64,000 bases of DNA, from positions 62,001-126,000 of the forward strand of contig NZ_AP023054.1 in NCBI RefSeq assembly GCF_019703835.1, in the 5' to 3' direction. Numbering within the stretch: the first letter of the stretch is position 1; each line of letters starts with the position of its first letter. The translations under genes were made by a program, and so were the position numbers. Positions 49,124 through 57,943 of the stretch are shown piece after piece. This DNA comes from Thaumasiovibrio subtropicus. GTDB taxonomy: Bacteria > Pseudomonadota > Gammaproteobacteria > Enterobacterales > Vibrionaceae. The notes below the pieces were generated by a model. It saw only the letters and a list, made by a program, of their open reading frames with translations. It did no database searches and was not told where the DNA came from.

Positions 49124-50485
49124 ATGGCTGAGAAGAACTTGGCAAACTTCGCATTCTTATCTCAACTCTCACTGCATCGTCAGGTGTTTGTCTTAGCGTT
49201 ACCTATGGTGCTCTCTAACATCACTGTGCCGTTACTTGGCTTGGTCGATGCGGCTGTGATTGGGCACCTTGAACACAGTTGGTATTTAGGTGGTGTGGCC
49301 GTCGGCGGCACCATGATCAGCGTAACGTTTTGGTTGTTAGGCTTTCTACGGATGGCGACGACAGGACTCAGCGCCCAAGCATTTGGCGCGAGAGACGGTC
49401 ACCAGCAGGGGCGAGTGTTAGTACAGGGTTTGATCATGGCATGGGGCTTTGCCTTGGCCTTACTGCTGATTCACCCTTGGGTCGCGGATGCGGTTATGTA
49501 CTTCTCAGATGCCAGTGAGGCGGTGAAGTTACATGCGGAGTCCTACTTCTCTATCCGTATTTGGGGAGCACCGGCAGCGCTTGCAAACCTTGTGTTAATG
49601 GGGTGGTTGCTTGGGTTGCAAAATGCGCGTGTTCCTATGTGGCTATTGATCATCACCAATGCGGCTAACATCGTTTTCGATTTGCTGTTTGTGCTTGTTT
49701 TCGATTGGAAGGTTGAAGGTGCGGCGGCAGCGTCGGTCTGTGCTGAGTATCTGGGTTTCTTGATAGGGATGCGGTTTGCATTAGGTGAATGGCGCAGGTT
49801 GAATCTACCCAAAATTTCACAATTGGTCAGTCACAGTGTGGAAGGGCTAGGTCGTTTTGTTAGACTCAATCGCGATATCTTTTTACGCAGCTTAAGCTTA
49901 CAAGCGGCTTTCACCTTTATGACCTTCCAAGGTGCCAGTCTGGGGGATGACATTGTTGCGGCCAATGCCGTACTGATGAGCTTTTTAATGCTCATCTCTT
50001 TTGCTATGGATGGATTCGCTTATGCCATCGAGGCGATGGTGGGCAAAGCCGTTGGGGCGAAAGATCGGCGTGAACTTTGGTATGCCATGGTGATCACCAC
50101 GTTATGGAGCGGTGTGATTGCGCTGGGTATTGCCTTGGTCTTTGGTCTACAGGGGCAAGCGATTATTGGCTTGATCTCGTCGATTGATGTGGTGCAGCAG
50201 CAAGCTAGTCAGTATTTGCCATGGTTAGTGGCCATGCCGCTAGTGTCCATGTGGTGTTTTCTCCTCGATGGTATCTTTATTGGCGCAACACGAGGCAGAG
50301 AAATGCGCAACAGTATGTTTTTGGCGAGCTGTTGTTTTTTCTTGGTGTGGTGGCTTTGCAGCGCGTGGGGGAATCATGCGTTATGGGCAGCGATGCTGAG
50401 CTTTATGGCGATGCGCGGGTTAACGCTGGCTTGGGTCTTTTGGCGTCATTGGCAGGCTGATACCTTTTTGGTGACAGAGCGGTAA
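49124..50485 (+). CDS. dinF: MATE family efflux transporter DinF
   Basis: A 453-residue, 12-helix transporter of the MATE family, DinF branch (LALPMVLSNITVPLLGLVDAAVIGHL, and FLRMATTGLSAQAFGA). DinF proteins exchange cations for organic toxins and protect against oxidative stress. In E. coli it is transcribed with lexA and induced by DNA damage. Here it lies 9.2 kb from lexA. I found no SOS box in its 200-base upstream region; the nearest CTGT (near 49058) has no ACAG partner. SOS control therefore seems lost. No clear ribosome-binding site precedes the ATG at 49124. Confidence 0.88.
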   Translation: MAEKNLANFAFLSQLSLHRQVFVLALPMVLSNITVPLLGLVDAAVIGHLEHSWYLGGVAVGGTMISVTFWLLGFLRMATTGLSAQAFGARDGHQQGRVLVQGLIMAWGFALALLLIHPWVADAVMYFSDASEAVKLHAESYFSIRIWGAPAALANLVLMGWLLGLQNARVPMWLLIITNAANIVFDLLFVLVFDWKVEGAAAASVCAEYLGFLIGMRFALGEWRRLNLPKISQLVSHSVEGLGRFVRLNRDIFLRSLSLQAAFTFMTFQGASLGDDIVAANAVLMSFLMLISFAMDGFAYAIEAMVGKAVGAKDRRELWYAMVITTLWSGVIALGIALVFGLQGQAIIGLISSIDVVQQQASQYLPWLVAMPLVSMWCFLLDGIFIGATRGREMRNSMFLASCCFFLVWWLCSAWGNHALWAAMLSFMAMRGLTLAWVFWRHWQADTFLVTER

Positions 50486-50495
50486 TCTGCCTACA

Positions 50496-50525
50496 AAAAA
50501 AGCGCTGAAAACTCAGCGCTTTTTA
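50496..50525. terminator. Bidirectional terminator between dinF and nfuA
   Basis: The stem AAAAAGCGCTGA/TCAGCGCTTTTT with a four-base loop serves the convergent dinF and nfuA genes. Confidence 0.9.
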
Positions 50526-50538
50526 AATCGAATGGGCA

Positions 50539-51123
50539 TTAGTAGTAGGAGTGCTCACCACGAGAGTGCTCAGTCACATCACGCACACCGGTTAACTCGC
50601 CTTCGAACTGCGCAAGTAACTGCTTTTCAATCCCTTCTTTCAGGGTGACATCGACCATAGAACAGCCGTTACAGCCGCCGCCGAACTGCAAAATTGCGAC
50701 ACCATCTTCGGTGATTTCAACGACACGCACGTTACCGCCGTGACCTGCAAGTTGTGGGTTTACCTCTGTCTGAATGATGTAATCAACACGTTCGATCAGT
50801 GATGCATCATCAGCCACTTGGCGCACTTTCGCGTTTGGCGCTTTCAAGGTTAACTGTGAACCCATCTTATCCGTAGCGAAATCGATCTCCGCATCTTCTA
50901 GGAACGGAAGACTGGTTTCATCAATAAACGCGGAGAAGTGCTCATATTTGATTTCTGTATCCGACGCTTCTACGGCTTCTGGAGGACAGTAAGAGACACC
51001 GCACTCAGCACTTTGAGTACCTGGATTGACGACGAAAACACGGATGTTTGTGCCTTCAGTTTGCTGCGCCAGTAGTTTTGCAAAATGGGCCTGAGCCTCT
51101 TCGGTAATAATAATCTGTGACAC
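50539..51123 (-). CDS. nfuA: Fe-S biogenesis protein NfuA
   Basis: A 194-residue iron-sulfur carrier that transfers 4Fe-4S clusters to targets under oxidative stress or iron limitation. The N-terminal half is a degenerate A-type domain ([23 protein letters not shown]). The C-terminal Nfu domain carries the cluster-binding CNGC ([22 protein letters not shown], near residue 150). Length matches E. coli NfuA (191). It follows comF on the same strand by 105 bases. Confidence 0.96.
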   Translation of the reverse strand: MSQIIITEEAQAHFAKLLAQQTEGTNIRVFVVNPGTQSAECGVSYCPPEAVEASDTEIKYEHFSAFIDETSLPFLEDAEIDFATDKMGSQLTLKAPNAKVRQVADDASLIERVDYIIQTEVNPQLAGHGGNVRVVEITEDGVAILQFGGGCNGCSMVDVTLKEGIEKQLLAQFEGELTGVRDVTEHSRGEHSYY

Positions 51124-51228
51124 GACGAATACCTGACTTTTCCAGTATGTTTTATACCCATTCTACTCCTAAGTCAGCCATCTATCACCCCTAAATTGCT
51201 CAGGTTATTGTTGCTATCCGTGACGAGA

Positions 51229-51921
51229 CTATTGTGCTGGGGTACGGCTTAAACAATAGACATCAACCCGCTGCGCCCCCGCTTCATGGAGCAGGCCAGC
51301 GAGTTGATTCGCGGTAGTGCCTGTGGTGACAACATCGTCGACAATTGCCACGTGTTTCGCTATCCCAGTTGAACAGTGAAGACGAAAAGCCCGCTTGAGA
51401 TTGGTTAATCGGGCTTTCTTATCGAGGGACTGTTGCGGCGCTGTATGGCGTTGGCGTTTCAGTACATTGGCATTCACTGGGATTTGTAACACTTGACCAA
51501 GTGCCTGTGCCAGTAAGGTGCTTTGGTTGTATCCGCGTTGTAATCGCCGTCGCCAATGCATAGGGACAGGGATAAGCATTTCCGCGGGCGCTGTAATCTT
51601 GTCTGCGAGCATGCGTGCAAGTGGTTTAGCCAGCCAAGGTTGGTGTTGATATTTGTAGCGTTTTATCAATTGATCGAGTGGGAACTGATAATGGCCCAAA
51701 GCGGTTAAAGTTTGCCATGTTGGCGGCAAACTTATGCATTCGCCACACTGCAACGGATTGCCTGTTGCAGGAAGCCCACAACGCTGGCAATGTTCACTGC
51801 CAGTGATATGCGATGTGCACGGTTTACAGCAAAAGGATTCATGCTGCTGTAAGGGTTGATCGCAGAGGTGGCAACCAGTTTCTTGATGGCGAACGTTTTT
51901 CTGCGATTGCAGTGTAAGCAT
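51229..51921 (-). CDS. comF: ComF family phosphoribosyltransferase-like protein
   Basis: A 230-residue protein of the ComF/GntX type, linked to use of external DNA and competence in Vibrio and Haemophilus relatives. The N-terminal part has zinc-binding cysteine pairs (CHLC, CCKPC, CQRC, CGEC). The C-terminal part is a phosphoribosyltransferase fold with VAIVDDVVTTGTTANQLA. No strong ribosome-binding site precedes the ATG at 51921. The open frame to 52059 would overlap the divergent bioH gene and is rejected. It is divergent from bioH, as in many gammaproteobacteria. Confidence 0.9.
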   Translation of the reverse strand: MLTLQSQKNVRHQETGCHLCDQPLQQHESFCCKPCTSHITGSEHCQRCGLPATGNPLQCGECISLPPTWQTLTALGHYQFPLDQLIKRYKYQHQPWLAKPLARMLADKITAPAEMLIPVPMHWRRRLQRGYNQSTLLAQALGQVLQIPVNANVLKRQRHTAPQQSLDKKARLTNLKRAFRLHCSTGIAKHVAIVDDVVTTGTTANQLAGLLHEAGAQRVDVYCLSRTPAQ

Positions 51922-51966
51922 GCCGCTTGCTAGCCTTCTAGATTGAAATGAAAAGGAAAAGTGTAG

Positions 51967-52743
51967 ATGACAACGGCGTTTAATTGGCGAACAGAAGGAG
52001 AAGGTTCCGATCTGGTTCTCATTCATGGGTGGGGAATGAATGCCGCGGTTTGGCAGCATTTACTGCCTAGTTTAACGCCACACTATCGGGTACATCTGGT
52101 GGATTTGCCGGGGTATGGGCATAACCATCATTTAGTGATGGAAGATATTGAAGCCGTCGCCGCGCTATTATTGGCCGAGCTACCCAAAGGGGCTGTTTGG
52201 GTTGGTTGGTCTTTGGGTGGGCTGGTTGCTAAGCAGGCAGCACTCATGAATCCGTCAGCACTCGCTGGATTAGTGACGGTTGCGAGTAGCCCATGTTTTG
52301 CGGAGCAAGAGGACTGGCGTGGCATCAAACAAGATGTACTGGGTACCTTTAAATCGCAGTTGGCAGAGGATTATCAAGCCTTAATTGAGCGATTTATGGC
52401 GATTCAAGCGATGGGGAGCCGAACGGCGCGTCAAGACATCAAGTTGTTAAAAACTGCCGTACTCGATTACCCTCAACCTCACCCGGATGCGTTGCAGCAT
52501 GGTTTGAATTGGCTTTCAGATATTGATCTTAGAAACCAGTTAGATGCCATCAACTTGCCTTGGTTACGCATGTATGGTCGCTTAGACGGTTTGGTGCCAG
52601 TAAAAGTCGCGGCTGAGCTGGATACTGAATTCGTGCATTCGCGCTCCGTTGTCTTTAAGGCAGCCTCGCATGCCCCCTTTATTTCACATCCCGATGAGTT
52701 CGTTGAGGCGCTGCGGGCTTTCATGACAGAAAGTCGCCTTTGA
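51967..52743 (+). CDS. bioH: Pimeloyl-[acyl-carrier protein] methyl ester esterase
   Basis: A 258-residue cytosolic alpha/beta hydrolase that frees pimeloyl-ACP from its methyl ester, ending the disguised fatty-acid elongation of biotin synthesis. The oxyanion region LIHGWGMN, the nucleophile S82 in GWSLGG, the Asp in YGRLDGLVP and the His in ASHAPFISHP form the triad at the same spacing as E. coli BioH. It is divergent from comF with 45 bases between the starts. Confidence 0.95.
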   Translation: MTTAFNWRTEGEGSDLVLIHGWGMNAAVWQHLLPSLTPHYRVHLVDLPGYGHNHHLVMEDIEAVAALLLAELPKGAVWVGWSLGGLVAKQAALMNPSALAGLVTVASSPCFAEQEDWRGIKQDVLGTFKSQLAEDYQALIERFMAIQAMGSRTARQDIKLLKTAVLDYPQPHPDALQHGLNWLSDIDLRNQLDAINLPWLRMYGRLDGLVPVKVAAELDTEFVHSRSVVFKAASHAPFISHPDEFVEALRAFMTESRL

Positions 52744-52909
52744 TGTGATGAAAAATGCAGCTAGTTGGCATTACCTTTGCAAGCGTAATCGCAACGTTAA
52801 CGCAGTGTTGATGTCATTAATTGGAGTTTGTTGGCACTTTTTTCTCAATTTATGAGCCCAGTTGTCGATAAACTTTAACGAGTCGCTTTGAAGAAGGAGT
52901 GTCGGGGTC

Positions 52910-53260
52910 ATGACGATTAATTCGGTCAATGGATCATCTACGCTATATACACCGTCAACGAGCACGCCGACGGTGAAGCCTGCGAGTGGTGAAGAGAAAG
53001 CCGTCGAAACAAGCAATAAACTGCCCGATTCCGCAGAGTTGCAACGCAAAGTTGCTGAACTCGAAGCCGCTGATAAAGCCAAAGGTGCAGAAGGCGTTGA
53101 GGGTGAAGAAGGTAAAAAGCAGGTGAAGTCCTTCACTTACGGTGCGCTTGGTATGGATCACCCAGACGCGGTGAAAGACAATGATGATGGCGCTTACACG
53201 GCAGGACAAGTGTTAAAAGCCGCGGGGACCATTGGCGGTATTATTGCGTTGCTCATCTAG
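52910..53260 (+). CDS. Unrecognised small protein with disordered N terminus and hydrophobic C terminus
   Basis: A 116-residue protein with no known domain. Residues 1-40 are Ser/Thr/Pro-rich and probably disordered. A charged helical stretch (SAELQRKVAELEAADKAKG) and acidic Gly/Glu linker follow. A compact C-terminal segment KSFTYGALGMDHPDAVKDNDDGAYTAGQVLKAAGTIGGIIALLI ends in a hydrophobic Gly-rich tail that reaches the last residue. There is no signal peptide. GAAGGAG lies about 12 bases upstream of the ATG. I believe similar proteins occur in other Vibrionaceae, but cannot name a family. It precedes another unknown gene by 130 bases. Confidence 0.65.
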   Translation: MTINSVNGSSTLYTPSTSTPTVKPASGEEKAVETSNKLPDSAELQRKVAELEAADKAKGAEGVEGEEGKKQVKSFTYGALGMDHPDAVKDNDDGAYTAGQVLKAAGTIGGIIALLI

Positions 53261-53390
53261 AAATTGAGACGTGGTATGGATAAGCAGATACCACGTGAGT
53301 TGCCTATACTTTAACCAGTGAGTTAAACTATTGGGGGTTGGTGAAAACTAACGCCCGTTTCTTGTTACTTACTGATAGCCGAGTATTGGT

Positions 53391-53849
53391 ATGATTGTTT
53401 CTCCTACTGTGACAGGTGCGCCGATCATTGCGCCCACCGTGAATGTCCCTACCGAGCAGGTAGCGAGAGATAATCGTGTCCGTGAAAAAATCGTACCGAC
53501 GACTCAAACTGCTGAGAGTGCAAGCGAGAAAGCCCCGAGCAGTGAAGAGAAGCAACTTAAGAAGCCCGCTTGGGACCCCAGCGAGCACCCTACCTACAAT
53601 GAAACCCCTATCCACAAGTATGATTTTCGTGGTGACACAGAACTTGATCGTTTGATTGAAGTGTTATCGGCAGGCAGCTATTTTAGTGATGACACCAGCG
53701 GTTACACCATGCGCGTCAAGTTACCGCGCGATGTGTTTGAGAAACTGGAACAGTTCAATGCCAGTAATCGAATTAAGGGAGTGGTGACCCATCACTATGC
53801 AACGTCATCGGTCCCCAATCCCCCCATTCAATACCTTGTCATTATTTGA
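53391..53849 (+). CDS. Unrecognised conserved Vibrio-type protein
   Basis: A 152-residue soluble protein of unknown function. The N terminus (MIVSPTVTGAPIIAPTVNVPTEQVARDNRVREKIVP) is Pro/Val-rich and probably extended. An acidic linker follows, and then a small alpha/beta domain (about residues 75-152: ELDRLIEVLSAGSYFSDDTSGYTMRVKLPRDVFEKLEQFNA) ending in a beta-strand IQYLVII. Relatives are, as I recall, sometimes labelled Lon protease, but no protease or ATPase motif is present here. Its stop lies two bases from the stop of the convergent tex gene. It may be functionally paired with the gene before it. Confidence 0.65.
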   Translation: MIVSPTVTGAPIIAPTVNVPTEQVARDNRVREKIVPTTQTAESASEKAPSSEEKQLKKPAWDPSEHPTYNETPIHKYDFRGDTELDRLIEVLSAGSYFSDDTSGYTMRVKLPRDVFEKLEQFNASNRIKGVVTHHYATSSVPNPPIQYLVII

Positions 53850-53851
53850 GC

Positions 53852-56182
53852 TTAACGCTTCGCTTTTTTGAAGGCTTCCGCCATGGCACCACCAAACGCA
53901 TTACCCATAGTGCCGCTGTCGTTGTGACGCGAGCGCGCTGAACGCTGTGGTTTGTTCGGTTGTTGACGACGCTCGTGATTGTCATTGCGGCTAGGTCGCT
54001 CTTGTCCCGGCTCATCGTTGAGGCGCATTGACATACCAATCCGCTTACGTGCCAAGTCAACTTCCATCACTTTCACTTTAACGATATCACCAGCCTTCAC
54101 CACTTCTCGCGGATCGGAGACAAACTTGTCTGACAGCGCAGAAATATGGACGAGACCGTCTTGATGGACACCAACATCTACAAAGGCACCAAAGTTAGTC
54201 ACGTTGGTGATTACGCCTTCCAATACCATGCCAGGAATCAGATCTTTGACCTCATTCACGCCGTCAGCAAAGGTTGCGGTTTTAAACTCAGGGCGAGGAT
54301 CGCGGCCGGGCTTATCCAGTTCAGCCAGAATATCGTTGATGGTCGGTAGGCCAACACTGTCAGAGACGAACTCTTTTGGGTTGATGGCGCGGATAAAGTC
54401 GCGATTGCCGATCAGCGCGTCGAGAGGCTTCTGCGCTTTTTCCGCCATGCTTTTGACCAGTGAATAGGATTCTGGGTGAACCGCTGACGCATCTAATGGA
54501 TTCTTACCCTGCATAATGCGCAGAAAGCCCGCACACTGTTCAAACGCTTTAGGCCCCAAGCGACTGACTTTCTTTAAGGTCGTGCGGCTGTCGAAACGGC
54601 CATGCTCATCGCGATAGGTCACAATGTTTTGTGCGATGGTGGTATTGAGACCAGCCACGCGGGTTAGCAGTGCCGCTGACGCGGTATTCACGTCAACCCC
54701 GACGGCGTTTACACAGTCTTCGACAACCGCATCAAGGCGTTTAGCCAGCAAGCTTTGGCTGACATCGTGTTGATACTGACCAACACCGATAGACTTAGGG
54801 TCGATCTTCACCAGTTCCGCCAAGGGGTCTTGCAAACGGCGGCCAATGGAGACTGCGCCACGAAGCGACACATCGAGGTTCGGGAACTCATTGGCGGCGA
54901 GCTCTGAGGCAGAATAAACGGATGCGCCGGCTTCGCTGACCATGACACTTTGAATCTTTAAGCCTTGGTCTTTCAACAAATTGGCGACAAAGCTGTCTGT
55001 TTCACGGGATGCGGTGCCGTTGCCAATGGCGATGAGGTCGACATTATGTTTTGCGAGTAAGGCGCTGACAGTTGCCGCTGATTGGGCTACTTGGCGCTGT
55101 GGTTGATGAGGGTAAATGGTTGCCGTATCGAGCAGTTTCCCTGTGCTATCAACCACGGCAACTTTACAACCTGTGCGTAAGCCTGGGTCCAATGCGAGGG
55201 TGCAACGTGGTCCGGCAGGTGCAGCCATCAGCAGGTCTTTCAGGTTGTCAGCGAAGACTTGCATCGCGCCATCTTCGGCTTTGTCACGCAGTGCGCTCAT
55301 CAATTCGGTTTCCATGTGCAGTGAAATTTTCACTCGCCATGTCCAACTGACGACCTGCTTGCGCCATGTGTCAGCAGGGGCATTGCCTAAGTTCAGCTTA
55401 TAGTGGTCAATGATGATGACTTCGCAGTATGAGCCCTTTGTTCCCTCTTCTTGGCTAGGGTCAGCATCGAGAGTAAGTTGCAATACGCCTTCATTGCGGC
55501 CTCGGAACATGGCGAGCGCGCGGTGTGATGGTACTTTTGACAGGGCCTCATCATGCTCAAAGTAGTCTTTGAACTTGGCGCCACTCTCTTCTTGGCCTGC
55601 GATGACGCGCGCGCGCAGGTACGCATTTTGCTGTAGGTAAGTACGGATTTTTTCAAGTAGCGCAGCATCTTCCGCAAAACGCTCCATCAAAATGGCTCGC
55701 GCGCCATCCAGTGCCGCTTTGCTGTCTGCCACGCCTTTTTCTGCGTTGATATAAGCGTCGGCGACGTCTTCTGGAGACTGAGAAGGATCTTGCCATAGGC
55801 TATCGGCGAGGGGTTCTAGTCCCGCTTCGATCGCAATTTGCCCTTTGGTACGACGTTTGGGTTTGTAGGGAAGATACAGGTCTTCAAGCGTCGTTTTACT
55901 CTCCGCACGATGAATGGCGGCTTCCAGCTCTGGCGTTAACTTGCCTTGGTCACTGATCGACTTGAGGATGGTTTGGCGACGATCTGCCATTTCACGTAGG
56001 TAACCCAAACGGGTTTCTAAGTTACGTAATTGGGTATCATCGAGGCCACCGGTCACTTCTTTACGGTAACGGGCAACAAAAGGAACGGTGTTACCGTCAT
56101 CCAGTAGGGTGATCGCAGCGTCCACTTGTTGCTGGCGGACATTTAGTTCAGAGGCAATCACCTGAGAAAGTGTGTTACTCAT
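53852..56182 (-). CDS. tex: Tex family RNA-binding transcription accessory protein
   Basis: A 776-residue nucleic-acid-binding protein. The helical N-terminal Tex core ([37 protein letters not shown]) and a YqgF/RNase H-like domain ([17 protein letters not shown]) come first. Helix-hairpin-helix repeats ([17 protein letters not shown]) and a C-terminal S1 domain (about residues 648-720) follow. A basic Arg/Gln/Asn-rich tail ends the protein. Tex interacts with RNA and affects transcription elongation and toxin or stress gene expression in several species. It is the neighbour of greB and bioH in Vibrio genomes as I recall; here accessory genes separate it from greB. Confidence 0.96.
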   Translation of the reverse strand: MSNTLSQVIASELNVRQQQVDAAITLLDDGNTVPFVARYRKEVTGGLDDTQLRNLETRLGYLREMADRRQTILKSISDQGKLTPELEAAIHRAESKTTLEDLYLPYKPKRRTKGQIAIEAGLEPLADSLWQDPSQSPEDVADAYINAEKGVADSKAALDGARAILMERFAEDAALLEKIRTYLQQNAYLRARVIAGQEESGAKFKDYFEHDEALSKVPSHRALAMFRGRNEGVLQLTLDADPSQEEGTKGSYCEVIIIDHYKLNLGNAPADTWRKQVVSWTWRVKISLHMETELMSALRDKAEDGAMQVFADNLKDLLMAAPAGPRCTLALDPGLRTGCKVAVVDSTGKLLDTATIYPHQPQRQVAQSAATVSALLAKHNVDLIAIGNGTASRETDSFVANLLKDQGLKIQSVMVSEAGASVYSASELAANEFPNLDVSLRGAVSIGRRLQDPLAELVKIDPKSIGVGQYQHDVSQSLLAKRLDAVVEDCVNAVGVDVNTASAALLTRVAGLNTTIAQNIVTYRDEHGRFDSRTTLKKVSRLGPKAFEQCAGFLRIMQGKNPLDASAVHPESYSLVKSMAEKAQKPLDALIGNRDFIRAINPKEFVSDSVGLPTINDILAELDKPGRDPRPEFKTATFADGVNEVKDLIPGMVLEGVITNVTNFGAFVDVGVHQDGLVHISALSDKFVSDPREVVKAGDIVKVKVMEVDLARKRIGMSMRLNDEPGQERPSRNDNHERRQQPNKPQRSARSRHNDSGTMGNAFGGAMAEAFKKAKR

Positions 56183-56354
56183 CCATTGAATCTCATTTTG
56201 ATTTCAGGCCACTCATTCTACGGAGGCGTTAGCAGCTGGCAAGCTCGATACGGTGCTCCGTCAGTGAAAATTAGGTGATTTTTTTCCTATTCGTGACCTT
56301 GCGTGGTGTCGATGATAGGGTGGTATAAGTGTTATCAATAATGGTGAGGTAAGT

Positions 56355-56777
56355 GTGAATACACGTCCCTGTCTGGGGTTCTTGACAATGGCTTTGGCGT
56401 TGAGTGGATGTCAGACGACCCCGATTGATCTTTCATTGATTGAATACGGTGATGAGCAACAGCAGGTAATCATGATGCTGGGCGAGCCAGGTGACAGACA
56501 GTTTAATGGGCGGTATGAGGTTTACCAATATTGTACCGTTGGCGCTGGTATTGGTACGACGCGTTTTGACATGGTGTGGTTCTACGATGGCAAAGTGACA
56601 GCCATCAGTGACTACGAACTCGCCAATGCCCGCGTGTGTGAGCGCCACTATCGCGATGTCGATTGGCTTCAAGCGCCTGAGAAATCACGAGAGCCAGACC
56701 AGATCATTGAAGTCCGTGGTGAGGATAAGGCGCAAGTGCAGATCAATGTGCCAACTAATAGCGCCATAGAAAACTGA
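56355..56777 (+). CDS. BamE/OmlA-like small lipoprotein
   Basis: A 140-residue predicted lipoprotein. The signal peptide ends in lipobox LSGC (Cys 19). The domain that follows, with QQVIMMLGEPGDRQFNGRYEVYQYC and VWFYDGKVTAISDY, resembles the SmpA/OmlA fold of BamE, but the protein is not BamE itself. Two conserved-looking Cys (in YQYC and ARVC) could form a disulfide. The GTG at 56355 follows GGTGAGGT. Function unknown. It is convergent with the LpxR-type gene, overlapping it by 23 bases. Confidence 0.72.
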   Translation: MNTRPCLGFLTMALALSGCQTTPIDLSLIEYGDEQQQVIMMLGEPGDRQFNGRYEVYQYCTVGAGIGTTRFDMVWFYDGKVTAISDYELANARVCERHYRDVDWLQAPEKSREPDQIIEVRGEDKAQVQINVPTNSAIEN

Positions 56778-57678
56778 GTGAGGCAAAACCGTGACGAGCG
56801 CTTATGGCAGGAGTAAAGCCGACATCACCATAATTGACAGCCAGTGAGAGTGCGACCAGTTGATATTGGAAGTACCACCCCATGCTGTAACGTGTTTGCA
56901 TCGACGCTAAACTTACATTGGAGTGATAGTCGAGCGAGCCTGTCAGGGTTTTATCCTCCATCACATACCATTGATGTATTCCAGCATAGAGAAACTGACG
57001 CAGAGCCGGACGATGGATGAGGTTGCGTATCCCATGTACGCTAGAAACATTGCCCGTTTCGACATCATTGCCAACCATGATTACGATCCCCGCTCCAACG
57101 CGTTGTATTGTTGTCCCCAATTCAGTCGCACCCTGTAAAGCAACATTGAAAGAGGGTGAATAGATGACCGGCGCTTCGAGTTCATAGCCAAGATTAATCA
57201 GCGGGGTGTTTTGAATCTGATGTTCCCACCCTTTCGGCGTTGTGGAGTCAGTCCATAGATGCACGCTACTTTGCGCACTTTCTCCCATCGCAGAGGGACC
57301 GAGTATGCCCACCTCTAACCAGTTGCTGGTCAGTAACGCGCCTTGCAAGGTCGACAAAGTAGAACGAACAGCCAGTGTGGCTGCATAGGGGCGATCATTG
57401 GGCTGAGGATAATCAAAGCGAATCTCAGCAGGCGTCCAGATTTTTTGCTGAAGTGCCCATTGATGGTAGTAACTATTGCCGGCAGGCATTAAAAAAGATT
57501 GAAAGAAAAGAGGCAGTGAGAAATCACTGGCACGTCGCTCATTGCCTCTCTCAATTAACAAGCCATTACTGTAATCCCCATCGGTGCCTAACAGAATGTC
57601 ATTATCAAACTTCAGTTGCCAATTGGCGGAATGGCAGTACAGAGGCAGCATTAATAGCAGCAGTATCAAGTCTTTCAT
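56755..57678 (-). CDS. LpxR-type outer-membrane lipid A deacylase
   Basis: A 307-residue protein with a signal peptide (MKDLILLLLMLPLYCHSA) and a beta-barrel pattern ending in an aromatic residue (FASLSFLWRY), typical of outer-membrane proteins. The LpxR/DUF2219 signatures KFDNDILLGTDGDYSNGLLIE and NDRPYAA are visible; these carry the calcium- and active-site region. LpxR removes the 3'-acyloxyacyl chain of lipid A and so alters surface charge and immune recognition. Whether this copy is active cannot be told. GGAGG precedes the ATG at 57678. It is convergent with the lipoprotein gene. Confidence 0.78.
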   Translation of the reverse strand: MKDLILLLLMLPLYCHSANWQLKFDNDILLGTDGDYSNGLLIERGNERRASDFSLPLFFQSFLMPAGNSYYHQWALQQKIWTPAEIRFDYPQPNDRPYAATLAVRSTLSTLQGALLTSNWLEVGILGPSAMGESAQSSVHLWTDSTTPKGWEHQIQNTPLINLGYELEAPVIYSPSFNVALQGATELGTTIQRVGAGIVIMVGNDVETGNVSSVHGIRNLIHRPALRQFLYAGIHQWYVMEDKTLTGSLDYHSNVSLASMQTRYSMGWYFQYQLVALSLAVNYGDVGFTPAISARHGFASLSFLWRY

Positions 57679-57943
57679 TTCACCTCCGCAGTTAACGATG
57701 ACTCTCTCAGCATGAGAAAGCCTGGGTGAAAATGCCAGTAAAGGCCTGATTCGTCTTACAGCTTTGTGTGATTGATCGGTATTTGTTACGTATAAAGCTA
57801 TGAAGTGGCTCGTAAAAATTTCCTCACTTTTCTAGCACGTTACAAGATATGAAGGTGCTTCTGATTTATATCAAAGCAAGGGTGTTAGGCTGATGAAGTT
57901 TTAATCAGTAACGTCACTCAGGTTGATATAACAAGGAGAAAAT

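Noticed and set aside
48963..49196. 77-codon frame upstream of and overlapping dinF
   Set aside because: It overlaps the dinF coding region in another frame and begins in the hairpin after ctaB.
53391..53849. Annotation as an ATP-dependent Lon protease
   Set aside because: The protein is only 152 residues and has neither Walker motifs nor the Ser-Lys protease dyad.
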